In this document: positions 34,874-46,946 of the stretch, piece after piece
How positions within the stretch are numbered: position 1 is the first letter of the stretch
Layout: each line of letters starts with the position of its first letter
Assembly (NCBI GenBank): GCA_963682055.1
Contig: OY821742.1
Location: 4,301,816 to 4,365,815 of the forward strand
Reading direction: 5' to 3'
From: Primula veris
Lineage: Eukaryota > Streptophyta > Magnoliopsida > Ericales > Primulaceae
Length of the DNA: 64,000 bases
Made by a program: the position numbers and the translations under genes
Notes under the pieces: generated by a model
The model's database searches: none
The model's input: the letters and a program-made list of their open reading frames with translations, nothing else
What the model was told of the DNA's origin: nothing

Positions 34874-36016
34874 TAACTTTTAACTTTCCTTTTTTCTCAA
34901 AAGGTTGGGTTGTATTTGGCTGATTAGCTTTAAAGTCGAGCTTTGCTTGGTCTTTTTTATTGTTTGAAAAGCAATTTTGTCGAGTTTTGGCTCTGTTTAT
35001 TTTGGTGTAAATTAAGGGGAAACAAATCTTTCCAGGTAAAACAAATATTACAGTTGATTGTTTTAAGGTAAAAACAAATTTATAGGAAAATGTTTCCCCA
35101 AAATCAAGGAAAAATAGGGGAAACATATCCCTTAAAAAAAAAAGGCGGAAATATTTTACAGAACTACGCTCTATTTTTTCTATCTTATTCGCATATATAT
35201 ATATATATATATTACTATACTCTGCGTATAATCTTTCTCCTATTATACTATATCTATCTAAAATAAAAAAATTATTCTCTCCCACTATCAAAACAGCATA
35301 AAAACAAAGGTATGTAGTTTATCTTTCTCATCTTTGTAATACTTCTATGTAGATATATTATAATCCAATTGAACTTACAAAAGGGTTTTTTCTAGTATTT
35401 CGAACTAACTTATTTTGTTAAACTGTAATTATTTTTTTATTGTCTTTTTTTATTAATAAAATCAGAATTTAGATCTAACTAGATTTTTTTTATTGGAATT
35501 GAACATACTCTAAACGACTTTTTCATTATAGTCATAACAAACAATGGTTGGTTTGAGTTTGATTGTTCGCTTCTTATTGTCTGGTATAATATTGATTATT
35601 GTGGTGGTGATTTATGTTTACAATATTGTTATACAAATTAGCTAGTATTTTATGCATTTACGGCCATATTACTGTTTTTTCTTTAATTTTACCATAGTGA
35701 ACTAATATCATGATGTTTGTGGGAATAACTCATATTTATAGCAATTGCAATATTATATGTATAGACGGTGATTGATGTTAAAATTGTTTATATCTAAAAA
35801 TTGAAAACAAAATGGCCCTGGTTACCTACAACTCAAAAACTTGTATATTTGTAGCTATTGAGTTCTTATTTTGGTTTATAAACTGCATCATATTTAGTTG
35901 ATTATCTTTGTTTGTTGATTATAATTTTTGTATTTCTTTATTTATTTGATGTAGATGAAAGGGAAATATATTGATGAGAAAAAAAATGCCTTTTACAGCT
36001 ACGTTGATGTCCGTTT

Positions 36017-37301
36017 ATGCGAGTGTTTTCACTAGTATGCAATTTATGCATCACGGAGCCTTATCTTAATAGAGATGAAGAGAGACAAAAATATTTTGAC
36101 ATTTTAATTACTTATAGTAAAGATCTATGCTTGCACAATTTTCGTATGTCAAAACAACCTTTTTTGAAACTTTGTTCTATATTGAAAAATAAAAAGTATT
36201 TAACTTCTAGTTTACATGTTTCAATTGAACAACAACTTGCCATGTTTCTTCATGTTTTAGGTCACAATGTCCGAAATAGAATTATTGGCAGTCGTTTTTT
36301 TCGTTCCAACGAGACTGTGTCAAGGTATTTTCATAAGGTATTAAAAAAAAATTTAAAATTACAAAATGATTTTATAAAGAGCCCAACATCGACAACACCG
36401 CCAGAAATCATGCAAAATCATAGATATTGGCCGTGGTTCAAGGTAAATACCCATAACCAGACTAATATAACATCTATATCCCATATAAAATTATAGGATG
36501 AATTCTAAATTATCGAGTTTATTAGGATTGTATTGAAGCAATTGATGGTACTCATGTCCATGCATCTGTACCACTTGAGCTTCAAGGACGTTTTCGTGGT
36601 AGAAAAGATAAGCCTACTCAAAATGTAATGGCTGTTGTTAGTTTCGATTTGAGATTTACTTATGTATTAGCTGGTTGGGAAGGGTCAGCACATGATGCAC
36701 TTATCTTAGAAGATGCATTAACGAGGAGAAATGGGCTTAAAGTTCCCGGGGGTAAAAAAAATCATTAAAAACTAAGAAAATTAAAATACATATGTTTTTA
36801 CCTTAATAAATCTCTTCAGCATGATAAAAAATTTGTTTGCATACAAGAAAATATTTTTTAGTTGATGGAGGCTATGGAATTCGCAAAGGATTCATTCCTC
36901 CATACCGTGCTATAAAATATCATCTAAAAGAATACAGTAATCATGAACCAGAAAGTGCTAAATAATTATTCAATATTCGACATTCATCTTTGAGAACAAC
37001 GATAGAAAGAGCATTTGGTGTCTTGAAAAAAAGGTTAAGTGTTTTGACCGCTGAACTACATTGGTCTTATGAAACTCAAGTTGAAGTGGTTATAGCTTGT
37101 TGTATATTGCATAACTATATATTGGGTGTTGATCTGAACGACAACCTTTTTTCTCAGACACAAGAAAATCATGCTCAACCACAAAATGAAACAAGTCCAA
37201 GTAGAAGATCACACCAACAAATAAGAGTCGAGAACAATGAGGGGAAGCAGAAACGTGATTCAATTGCTAATACTATGTATAATAGCTATAGAAACAATTG
37301 A
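36017..37301 (+). pseudogene. Harbinger-type DDE transposase
   Basis: Three probable exons: up to 36442 (donor TTCAAG|GTAAAT), 36526 to about 36751, and 36862-37301. The N-terminal helical part (DLCLHNFRMSKQPFLKLC...IEQQLAMFLHVLGHNVRNR) leads into the DDE_Tnp_4-type nuclease. All three acidic residues are visible: Asp in IEAIDGTHVHAS, Asp in GWEGSAHDALIL and Glu in TTIERAFGVLKKRL. A nonsense codon TAA at 36963-36965 sits between the second and third, where a Glu-Leu-Phe-Asn-like sequence is expected, so the copy is dead by one visible mutation. The start is uncertain; 36017 is the first Met in the open frame. Confidence 0.85.
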
Positions 37302-37442
37302 TGTTTTGGTGTTAGTTGAATTTTATTCTTTCGTAGTTTGAATGTTTTTGTTTCTAATGGTTAAACAATGTGCCTTTGTTATGATATTGTGCTTAATTAA
37401 TATTTTATTTCATTACATTATCGTATTAAATTTTCTTCCTAG

Positions 37443-38322
37443 ATGGCTGCACGAGACGATGTTGATACTAAAACCAAACAACAATTTCAATGGACTGATG
37501 CAATGGAAGTAGTGCTTATAAATTTTTTAGTTGATAAGGTAAAAGCAGGACGAAAAGTAGATAAAAGTTTCAAGAAAACTTCATACGTTCAAGCTGCAAA
37601 AGCAATCTCATTGGAATTTAATACTTGTTGTAATTCTGATCATGTTGAAAACTGAATGAGAACAATCAAAAAGAAGTTTGATGAAGTAAGGAAAATTCAA
37701 ATGAACGGAAGCGGATTTGGGTGGGTTGAAAGTCAGAAGATGTTCACATGCTCACTCGAAGTTTAGAAAACATATTGTGAAGTAAGTTATATTTACTTTT
37801 ATCATTTTAATCAAGTTTGTCTTCTTTTTTCTTATATAATTTTTCTGTTATGTCAGGCTCATCCAAAGGCTTCTCCATATCTAAATAAGTCTATTTAAAT
37901 GTATGATGAGTTTACATTGATTTGTGGTGATGATCAAGCCACGGGAAGTTTCGCAAAGTCAAATACTGATGAACTTAACACACTAGATGAGGATATTAAT
38001 AATATCGAAAGTAATGATGAATTAGATGATGAAGAAATAACAAGCACTCAAGTATTCTCACAAAATCCAGAGTTTCCAATATCTCAACCAAGGTCTAGAC
38101 GATAGTGTTGCTAATGTAGCTGCAGCATTGATAACAAATACTAATCAAAAGCATATTAGAATTTTGTACAATGAAGTGACAAAGATGGAGGGGTTTAACG
38201 AGTCGGACTTGCAAGATGTGTTTGATTATCTCAACAAAAATGAAATAGAGGCAATGGGATTTATCGTAAAAAAAGATGCAGGAAAGAAAAAGTGGTTGAC
38301 GAAGTTCCTTTCAGAAAAGTAG
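37443..38322 (+). pseudogene. Harbinger Myb/SANT-like accessory protein
   Basis: It starts MAARDDVDTKTKQQFQWTDA with a Myb/SANT-like region (W...VVLINFLVDKVKAGRK). Such proteins bind the transposon ends and help the transposase. The frame is broken by a TGA at 37653-37655, by a TAA just before MYDEFTLICGDDQATGSF (about 37896) and by a frame change near 38100. The C-terminal part (NESDLQDVFDYLNKNEIEAMGF) is open to 38322. An intron with GAA|GTAAGT and GTCAG borders lies at about 37780-37857. Confidence 0.78.
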
Positions 38323-38685
38323 ACGAACTTTTAGCTTTTTTCCCGTCAAAATAATTATGATTTTAATCACTAATGTTTTTAAACTTTCATGAACTTATTC
38401 ATTTTTTGACTTTTAGTTAATTTTTATGACTTTTATTTAATTTTTTATGTTTTTCATCTTAAAATATTTTGTTTAAACTATGAACAATGTTTATTTATTT
38501 ATGCATCTAATTTGTCTAATTTAAATAACTAATAGATTTTTGAATTTCAATAGAATTACCATGGAAAATCTTTGACGCACCAAACACCCGTAAATAAAAT
38601 GAAAACAAAAGTTTGCATCATAAAACTTTACCCGAAAAATATTTTCTCTCCGTAAATATTTTACTGCTAAAAGTAAACAGATAAC

Positions 38686-41090
38686 AAGTAACAAATACCA
38701 ACTATTTATTAGTTACTTTATAGTTTATACCAGATGTCAGGTAAGTAGCTACATGCATTAAAATTGGTTAGGAATCCTATATTATAGAATTTAACTATTT
38801 TAAAAAGAAAAAAGAAAAAAGAAAAAAAATCTAACTACAGGCTCTGTTTGGTAACATTTTTTTTAATTGATTTTTAAATTTTGCATTTTAAAAATTCAAG
38901 TGTGTTTGGCAAGTCAGATTATTCAAGATAATTTATAAGAGTTGCCGAAATGCTATATTTTCAAATTACAAAAATAATATCATGATATGGTTTAAATATT
39001 TAATGGTATGGTTGCGCGCCCCTGGAGTTAATATCATGATGTATAACTTGAAATCATTCCGAACATAGAAGGAACTTCATAGGGATAGTCGGGTGTTAAA
39101 GCCTCTCATTTTGAATTTTTTTGATGAAAAAATAATTTTTTCCTATGTATTTTGATCAAAAAATTTAAATTTTAGTGTTTCAGTCTACGTTCCGTAAAAC
39201 AAGTTTATATAAGATATAATTTTTTTATTATAGAAAATCAGCCCCCATTTGACAATATTGGTTCCGTCACTGATTCCGAATCTTCTTTTGCACAGAATCT
39301 GCACTTCTTCACGATTTGCCTTCACTGGAGATATTGGTTTAGGGCAGTATTTATTCATTTGAAAGATCTTGTATAACCGCTTTTATTATTAGTAATGGAT
39401 GTCAACTTTCTCCATCCCAAACTGGTTTATTCTATTGTTGAGGAAAATTTTTAAAAAATAAAATCACGGTAATTAAAGGCTAGCACATAGACTTTGTCCA
39501 ATAGTCGGTTGTCATTGTGGATAAATGCCAACCCTCTTTTGGTTAGGCACATTTCTAGCTTGATTCCAATTTTGCAGTTGATTTTATGGTAAAAATAAAT
39601 GAATGATTTATGAAATGATAATGATGTTCATATTTAACCAATTAGTCTAGAGCGGAACTAGAATCAAATATTTGGGATTGCAAAAATAGAAACACATAAT
39701 ATTTTTCAAATTATAAAGAGCCGAAAAGCGGGAGTTTATACTTTTTTTTTACTAATTTTTCTTTTTTGTACCCGATTTCTAAATTTTTATTAATTTATTA
39801 ATTTTTCTTTTTTGTACCCGATTTCTAAAAAATTCCCTTTTTGGTCAATTTTAACATTTTTTTCAAACTCTCAAAAAAAAAGTCACAGCAATAAAGTCAC
39901 GTTCAACATTTGAAAATTGACCAAAAATAAAATAAAAATTAGAAAATAAGGTAAAATAAATAAAGATTAAGAAAAAAATGGTATGACACGGAAAAGTATA
40001 AAAAAACGAATGTATAAAAAGGTAAAATTATGAAACCGAGCTATTAAAAAGAAAAAAAATATGAACTAAGAAAGGTATAAAAATATTACAAACCCGAAAA
40101 AGTCAAACTTATTTTATTAAATACTCAAGTTTACATATATACTTATTTTGCATCGATATAAACGAACAACCAAATATATTTTACACGATTTCAATAGTAT
40201 AATTACTTTGCATACAAACTACTAAAAATTATTTTAAATTTTATTTATAACCACCATTGTATGTTATTATTATTATTATTATAGTTTAATTTTTTCACAT
40301 ATTTATCACGTATCAACATGGTATATATACCATAAGTTAGTGTTATAGTGCATTTAATTTGTTTGCTACTTTATTTTTAATTCGTACTATTAGCATCAAA
40401 TAAAAAGTTATAATATGCTATTACAGTAAAATTATATAATTTTAAAAGAAGTTATTAAAAAAAATATTTAAGGGTTTGTCATAATCCATTATATATAAAT
40501 TATTTTAAAAATCACTTCTAAAAAAAATTAATTTATGAAAAACATGTGATTGGGATGGCAATCCCTAATCACACTAATGTGCCGTGAGTCCAAAGTCAAA
40601 TAAAGTTTAGCTAATTGTTTATAAATGAGCATGGTAAGAATGCAGGGCGAAGCCAGGATGTGTAAATAGGGGATGTCAAAATATATATACAAGTAACATA
40701 TTTTTATGGGGGTGCCAAATCTACACCTAAAAAGAAATTGTACTAAAAAAAAATTGCGTCACTTGAGATTTCTAAAATTATGGAAGGTGTCATGGCATCC
40801 GATCGTCCCCACTTAACTTCCTACAGAATGTACATACATATTAGAGCAGTCACATGTGGCTAGTTATGAGTATGTTCTATCTTCTAACTATTGTTGGTTT
40901 AGTATAAGCATATTATTTTGCCACATTAGGCTCTCATAAAAATTAAAACCCCTCCCAGATTTTTGACTAACTATTTATCACTAGTAAAAGTATGCTCTGA
41001 ATAGTTTGTATGTCACAATTAGTTGACATGTGTTTATTTTTAATAACGTGACTGGTTATGTGTAAGAAAATAATTATTGAATTAGTAGTA
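38686..41090. other. Insertion-rich AT DNA in copy B with no gene
   Basis: Not present in copy A. It includes GGCTCTGTTTGGTAACAT at about 38840 (a motif typical of small TIR elements, partner end not found), a short direct repeat (TTTCTTTTTTGTACCCGATTTCT, two copies at about 39757 and 39803), a (TTA)n run near 40267 and GGGCGAAGCCAGGATGTG at about 40647. No coding evidence. Confidence 0.5.
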
Positions 41091-43200
41091 ACAACTAGCT
41101 GTAGAAACAAAATTAAACATGACATATTGAGAGATCTTTTTTAGGAAAGAATTGGACACGTCTCTTAAATTTCTTTATATTAGCAGTAAAATTAAACCAA
41201 AGTGTAACGAAATTTCACAATCCAGCCTTTGTGTCACGACGACGCCAGTTCACATATTTAACCCTTTGTGAAATTACATGAATGAGAAAATAAACTGCAA
41301 AGTTCCTTCCGTTATGACTGTAATTTATGTGCTTTCACTGATGTCTTTTTTATGTAATCTTCTCCTATATAACAATAAGTAAGCGCAATACGGCAATATC
41401 ACACCAGCACACAAATCTATCGTACGAATTTATCATATTAATTCGGCTCTATCCTTTACTGAATGTTCTTCACACACAGAATAGTTTGTTCTTCAGATAC
41501 AGAATTGTTTAGACTCAAGATCTTGTTTAGACTGAGATCCACGTCTCTGAATATGCATCTGAATTCTCTGTAGGGGCCGAAAAGAACTTAGACTACTTGT
41601 ATCGGACTTCTTTTGCATCGATCTACCCAAGAAGTAACTTTGAAAAGTGTTACTACCAGAGAAATAGCATGACCCGTATGACACCTCCACGAAAGAAAAG
41701 TCCCTGTGCCAAAAGGACGGTATTGGGAGTCTATAACTGTTGGACTTAATGGCATATTCACTATATTGCCCCCTGTGGGATAAAAAAAATTCGCGACAGT
41801 GATAGCGTAATGAAGCAACTTATTACAAAAGAACAACCAAGACGAAGCTGGTAGAGTATTTGATGTGCTTATGATTATAGAGCTATAAAGCGGTGTCGTG
41901 TTTAAGTACAAAGATGATCATGATCATGGGCTTACAGGAAACAAATACTTATAGGATGCAAGTTTATTCTAATTTATGATTCTTTCTCCATATAAGTTGT
42001 CGTAGTCTTTAAGTACCAATTTCCAAGGTTTGCTCTATAGTTTTTCCAGTTTCAGCAACAGAATATTGCTAATCCACATAAATATCCAAAAATCATAGGC
42101 GCCTAGGGGAAAATGTTTTTACCTGCAGTCATCACATTTACAACCAACTAAACAGTGCCTTAAACCTTTGATCTTGAAGAAAAAGATGAAAGATGCTTAC
42201 TCATCATCGCCTTAAAAATACTACTCCTTCCTCCGTTTTTATTTAATTGTCCACTATAAAACTACGTGTAATTTTGACAGACCAAAAACTTGTATCAAAA
42301 TAGTCGGAATGAAATTTTTTTAAAGTTGATCATATAGTTTAGTGTTAAATTTTATGATTAGATTTAAAAAAAAATTATTTCGACAATTTTAATATAAGTT
42401 ATAAGACGGTTAAAATTACACATAGTTTTGTAATAAATAATTAAATACGAATGGAGGGACTAATAAAGAAAGGATCAACTAACTAGTGATAGATCCTAAT
42501 ACACCAATGCGATAATTTAAAGCTAATCCATCCACAATAAGTTTATCGTGTGAAGCCTGGTAAAACTTATTTTGTCAAGGAGATGGTCTAAAACATGATT
42601 TTCAGACTCGTTACGCTCAGTTTTGTTGTTGCTAAAAGCATCGATAATAGTCGTGTTAATTTTAAAAATATTAACTTTGACAAATTATTTTTTAATTGCA
42701 TGTTAAATTACATATATGTAACTTAAATTTAACATTCATATTAGTTTATTTAACTTAACAAATTTATCTAATTTTAATTAAAATTTTATTAATTAGTAAT
42801 TTTGTAAACTCTCGCTAAAATACGAACTATAATAAGAGTAATTGAAATAGAGTTCATTTTGAAATTAATTGTATTTTGTCAAATCATCAATTAATAACAT
42901 TAAAAACATTGTTATGTTTAACAATTTTTTTAACATGTATAAAAATAATACACGATTTAACATAAATAATAAATAAAAAAAAATACATTATTAAATAAAA
43001 TTTTAATTAATAATAAAGATAACAATTCGTATTAATAAAAGTTTATTTTGTAGCTGACATCACTAATTATGCAATGTTTTTCAACTCAACAGGTGTCTCC
43101 CTATATTTTGCCAATACATCTATTTCTGATATTTTTTCTTTTGTTTTGGACTTTTAAACATGTTGCCATACTAATCAATGACGTCAGCCTTATAGTTTGT
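41091..43200. other. Copy B spacer before the dehydrogenase pseudogene
   Basis: About 41091-41900 matches copy A 16055-16760. The rest has been expanded by a MITE (42224-42460) and AT-rich DNA. The minus-strand open segment seen in copy A is preserved in part (41500-41690), but its acceptor-like GCAG has become GGAG. Confidence 0.6.
42224..42460. mobile_element. Stowaway-like MITE 2
   Basis: 237 bp flanked by TA. The left end CTCCTTCCTCCGTTTTTATT and the right end, reverse-complemented, GTCCCTCCATTCGTATTTAA are inverted repeats. The interior has the same layout as MITE 1 (ACTACGTGTAATTTTGACAG). Confidence 0.85.
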
Positions 43201-43326
43201 TAGTATTTGGTAGTCTATTTATACTTTGCATACACAGAGCTGAAATAATCATCTCCAAGTACAAATAAAACAGTGAGAGTTTATCTATCTCTATAATTAT
43301 ACAAACAAACAGTGAGAGTTTCAAAA

Positions 43327-44410
43327 ATGGTTAAATCACCGGAGGCAGAACATCCCATAAAGGCGTTTGGGTGGGCGGCGGCGGACACTTCTGGCGTGCT
43401 CTCTCCATTTAAATTCTCTAGAAGGGAAACAGGCGAAGAAGATGTAAGGTTTAAAGTTCTTTTTTGAGGAATATGTCATTCTGATCTTCATTCAATTAGG
43501 AACGAGTGGGGCATCTCAACTTATCCGATTGTCCCAGGGCACGAGATAGTGGGCGTTACAACAGAGGTTGGTAGCAAGGTAACAAAGTTCAAAATTGGAG
43601 ACAAAGTTGGTGTCGGTTGTTTGGTCGGAGCATGCCACTCATGTGACAGCTGCAATAACAACCTCGAAAATTACTGTGCAAAGCATATTCTCACCTACAA
43701 TTCCATTAATCACGATGGAACAATGACATATGGAGGATATTCCGATCACATGGTTGCTAATGAGCGTTACATTGTCAAAATTCCTGACAATCTCCCTCTA
43801 GATGTTGCTGCTCCTCTTCTTTGTGCTGGGATCACAACTTATAGTCCTCTGAAATATTTTGGGCTCGATAAGCCTGGTCTTAATGTAGGCGTGGTAGGCC
43901 TAGGAGGCCTTGGCCATGTCGGTGTTAAGTTTGCTAAGGCTTTGGGTGTTAAAGTGACTGTAATTAGCACCTCTCCCAAGAAAAAAGGAGGAGGCTATTA
44001 AGCACCTAGGGGCCGATTCGTTCTTGGTGAGCACTGATGATGCGCAAATGCAGGCTGCAATGGGGACTTTGGATGGAATTATTGATACAGTTTCTGCAAA
44101 TCACCCTATTCAACCACTGATCGGGCTCTTGAAATTTCAAGGAAAGCTCATCCTTATTGGTGCACCAGAAAAACCTCTTGAGCTACCTTCCTTTTCTCTG
44201 ATTTTGGGTAGGAAGATGGTATCCGGAAGTGGCATAGGGGGAATGAAAGAGACGCAAGAGATGATGGATTTTGCTGCTAAGCACAACATAACCGCGGATA
44301 TTGAGCTCATCCCTATCGACTATCTCAACACTGCTATGGACCGTCTTGCTAAAAAGGATGTCAAGTATCGCTTCGTCATCGATATTGAAAATACTTTGAG
44401 AACTGCCTAA
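43327..44410 (+). pseudogene. Dehydrogenase copy B, stop plus frameshift
   Basis: Nearly identical to the dehydrogenase at 17152-18234 but broken twice. At 43465-43467 the Cys codon before GlyIleCys (LFCGIC in copy A) is TGA. Near 43981-43986 one A has been added to the A-run after TCTCCC, shifting the frame, which ends at 43999-44001. The rest is open to 44410. A few missense changes are present (e.g. [11 protein letters not shown]). The TATA-like box is altered to TATTTATA. It probably lost function after the duplication. Confidence 0.93.
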
Positions 44411-45077
44411 TCTCAAAGATTAAGATAATACTGAGTGACTATAAGTTCTTAAGCTTTTGAATGTTTACCATCTTTTATCAACTTGAGAAGATATCATTCT
44501 TCGGCGTTGTCTCCTGTTTCAGTTTCTGGCAAGCATAAATTAGTCATTTATTTTGTGTATTGCCCATCTTCTAGATGACTATGCAGTTTGAGGATTTAAT
44601 TAAGCAAACACCATTATGAAACTTATTTCATAAGTGGTAAGTGGTAATTGATGAATAATTCATGTATTGTTTGGTTTTTATTATGTCTATTGATGTTGTT
44701 CTTCATAAAAACTATTGTATCCGACTAATTATATATCCTAGCCCACTTAAAATGTTTTCATAGCTCTACTTAAGCCACAAGTATATTGTGCATAAGATTA
44801 TCTAAAATTGCACTTATAAAGATATGCATTTTATTCATGTTCAGTTTCTTTGGAGAATAATGAACCAACATGAACATAAAGCCACAAGTATATTGTGCAT
44901 AAGATTATCTAAAATTGCACTTATAAAGATATGCATTTTATTCATGTTCAGTTTCTTTGGAGAATAATGAACCAACATGAACATAAAAGTTTTCATTTAC
45001 ATTTAATTTGAATCATTGGTTCAATAATGAAGTGTTTAGTTGATAAATACATATCAAGTGATGAAATTAACATTAAA
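44411..45077. other. End of copy B and spacer with a 107-bp direct repeat
   Basis: It contains the pseudogene's 3' flank. After the duplication end (about 44695) a direct repeat begins GCCACAAGTATATTGTGC at 44774 and 44881. Confidence 0.75.
44772..44987. repeat. Two-copy 107-bp tandem repeat
   Basis: Two adjacent copies are almost perfectly identical, so it is a recent duplication. It is non-coding and lies about 90 bp upstream of the tRNA gene. Confidence 0.92.
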
Positions 45078-45159
45078 GTCGATATGTCCGAGTGGTTAAG
45101 GAGACAGACTCGAAATCTGTTGGGCTTTGCCTGCGCAGGTTCGAATCCTGCTGTCGACG
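45078..45159 (+). tRNA. tRNA-Ser (anticodon CGA)
   Basis: 82 bases folding as a class II tRNA. The acceptor stem GTCGATA pairs with TGTCGAC (one G-U). The D region is TCCGAGTGGTTAAGGAG. The anticodon stem ACAGA/TCTGT encloses the loop CTCGAAA, so the anticodon CGA (45111-45113) reads UCG. A variable arm (TGGGCTTTGCCTGC) and the T arm GCAGGTTCGAATCCTGC follow. Internal box A and box B are intact, and TTTT follows three bases after the gene as a Pol III terminator. No intron. Confidence 0.96.
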
Positions 45160-45335
45160 TTTTCTTTATTAATTAATATATTCTTTTTTGACAGTAAATA
45201 GAAACAAAGGTATATTGCAAATAACCTCTAGAATTTTGTGTTTTGGAAATTTCCCCTATAAACTATCTTTATTTTGCAACAGTTACCATGGTTGATATTG
45301 AATGGGGTAAAGTTGTCAAACATTATTCCGCTTTG

Positions 45336-46010
45336 TAGTCGATACAAATAAATGAAGCAAGAATAGTTTACGGAACTAATGAAAGTAAAGAAAAACAAGA
45401 ACATGATTCCGAAGAAAATATATTTATTAATATTGGAACAAAGAGAACTACACATTTGGTTTTGTATTTGATACAAATAAAGTAAGCAAGAATCGTTTAC
45501 GGAATTAACGAAATCAAAGAATAACAAGAACGGATTCCGAAGAAAAATATATCATTCTATTATAATAAGACAACTCAAGTCAAATGAGCCTGTCCAATTT
45601 AGACATTTTTTTTTTTCCAAAAATACCCTTACACATTTATATTAGTTACAATAATATCATACTCTCATAAAAAATATAAAAAGTAAAAACTAATAAATTA
45701 TTTATCACTTTTTAACAAATAATTTTTTTTTTAAATCTTAAACTATATTTTTTTATTATCCACATATTTAATTATATCATAACTATACATATTTTTTATA
45801 TTTTTATTGCGTTACGCGCCGTACACCGAAGAAAAATATATTTTATTAATATTGAAGTAAAGAGAACAACACATTGTAGTTGATACAAATAAACCCAACA
45901 AAAATCGTTTGCGGAAATAACGAAAGTAAAGAATAATAAGAACATGATTCCGAATACAAATATATTTTATTAATATTATAGTAAATAGAACTACAATATA
46001 ATATTTTATG
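45336..46010. repeat. Three-unit degenerate repeat split by a Helitron-like insertion
   Basis: CCGAAGAAAAATATAT occurs on both sides of the insertion (45538-45553 and 45826-45841). The insert begins near TCTATTATAATAAGAC and ends with GCGTTACGCGCC, a hairpin like those at Helitron 3' ends, but the CTRRT terminus is not seen. The flanking identity may come from the repeat itself rather than from target duplication. Confidence 0.45.
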
Positions 46011-46930
46011 TCTCTATATAATATCTCCAAAGCTATCCAACTTGTATACTTTCAATATTTTATGTGTTTAAAACTAACTAAAATCTATCTAGGTTCGAAG
46101 TAAATCCTCATCTCCCTTAGGAATCTATTCTTATAAATTCTTTGACAATGTAAATACTTAGACAGTCATCTGATTCCTTGGCCAATTTTATTAAGGAATT
46201 GTTTACTAATCTCTAACAAAGATACACCCATATCATGAGTAGTTTTCTTCTTATATTATATCTATTGGACTATTTTGTTACAATTTATAATCCAATATAC
46301 AACACGAATGCATACATATACTAACTTTCCACAAAATTATTCTTTTTAAGAAAAAAGAAGAAGAGCTTTTTAGAGTTAAATTTACTAACTATTCTATCTT
46401 ACATTCATATATCTTGACAATTACACATAGCAAAAGAACCATTCTCTAAAACAGACCAATGTACGTCGTACACAGGGAAAGAACTAGTTACAGGTTAAAA
46501 AAGCTAAAACACCCGCATATTTATAAAACACTTAATTCTTTTTATATATTATGGTAAAAATTAAAAGATAATATGCTTTCAACACCCACATAATTAATAA
46601 ATAGTTTACATATGTAATTGAGGCTCGCACACATCAATCAAGCATGTTTCTAGTTTCTACCATAAGAAAGTATAAACAAATAGTACAACATTGCCAAACC
46701 GAAAGAAAACAAAACTCTAGGGACCATATCGAAACTTTCTCTTAAAAAAAAATATACCCCACTAAACCCTATTATAGCTACATGCATTTAAGTTCCGTCT
46801 TTTGTTACCCAAAAAAGAAAAAACATTCAGTTCCTTCTTTATTCTCTCTCTCTATCCTTATATAGTAATTAATATACACACATATATACATACATATATG
46901 TATATATATATATATATAGTATATTCTTTA

Positions 46931-46939
46931 AAACCCTAA
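46931..46939 (+). promoter_or_regulatory. Telo-box next to the eIF2-alpha start
   Basis: AAACCCTAA lies 7 bases before the start codon. A second (TAAACCCTA) lies at about 46763. In plants such motifs are enriched in 5' regions of translation-apparatus genes, which fits this gene. Confidence 0.6.
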
Positions 46940-46946
46940 CGCAACA

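Larger units (their letters stand above)
34989..38685 (+). mobile_element. PIF/Harbinger DNA transposon (decayed)
   Basis: An insertion absent from duplication copy A. It carries the two genes typical of this superfamily: a DDE transposase (36017-37301) and a Myb/SANT-like protein (37443-38322), both on the plus strand. The ends resemble each other in inverted orientation (left TCTGTTTATTTTGGTG, right reverse-complement TCTGTTTACTTTTAGCAG). The exact boundary and the 3-bp target duplication expected for the family are not clear, so borders are good to perhaps 10 bp. Confidence 0.85.
18511..44695 (+). repeat. Tandem segmental duplication, copy B (expanded by insertions)
   Basis: The second copy of the 12.64-18.51 kb block. 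Matching pieces in order are: intron 1 remainder (18511-18684, then from 29484), ferritin exons 2-8 (30829-34096), 3' flank, the 16.05-16.7 kb spacer match (about 41090-41900) and the dehydrogenase (43327-44410). The copy has grown from about 5.9 to 26 kb through two nested Copia elements, a solo LTR, a Harbinger element and MITEs. The left breakpoint within intron 1 explains why no exon 1 exists here. Confidence 0.85.
45160..46946. other. Spacer with degenerate tandem repeats and a small insertion
   Basis: Three related units (GATACAAATAAA...CAAGAATCGTTTACGGAA...GATTCCGAAGAAAAATAT) occur near 45340, 45470 and 45880. An insertion of about 260 bp (about 45556-45820) separates the second and third. 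The remainder is AT-rich and leads into the eIF2-alpha promoter, with TA-rich runs at 46860-46920. Confidence 0.6.

Noticed and set aside
34854..35291. 145-codon minus-strand frame
   Set aside because: Spans a MITE end and a Harbinger terminus; a chance frame in AT-rich DNA.
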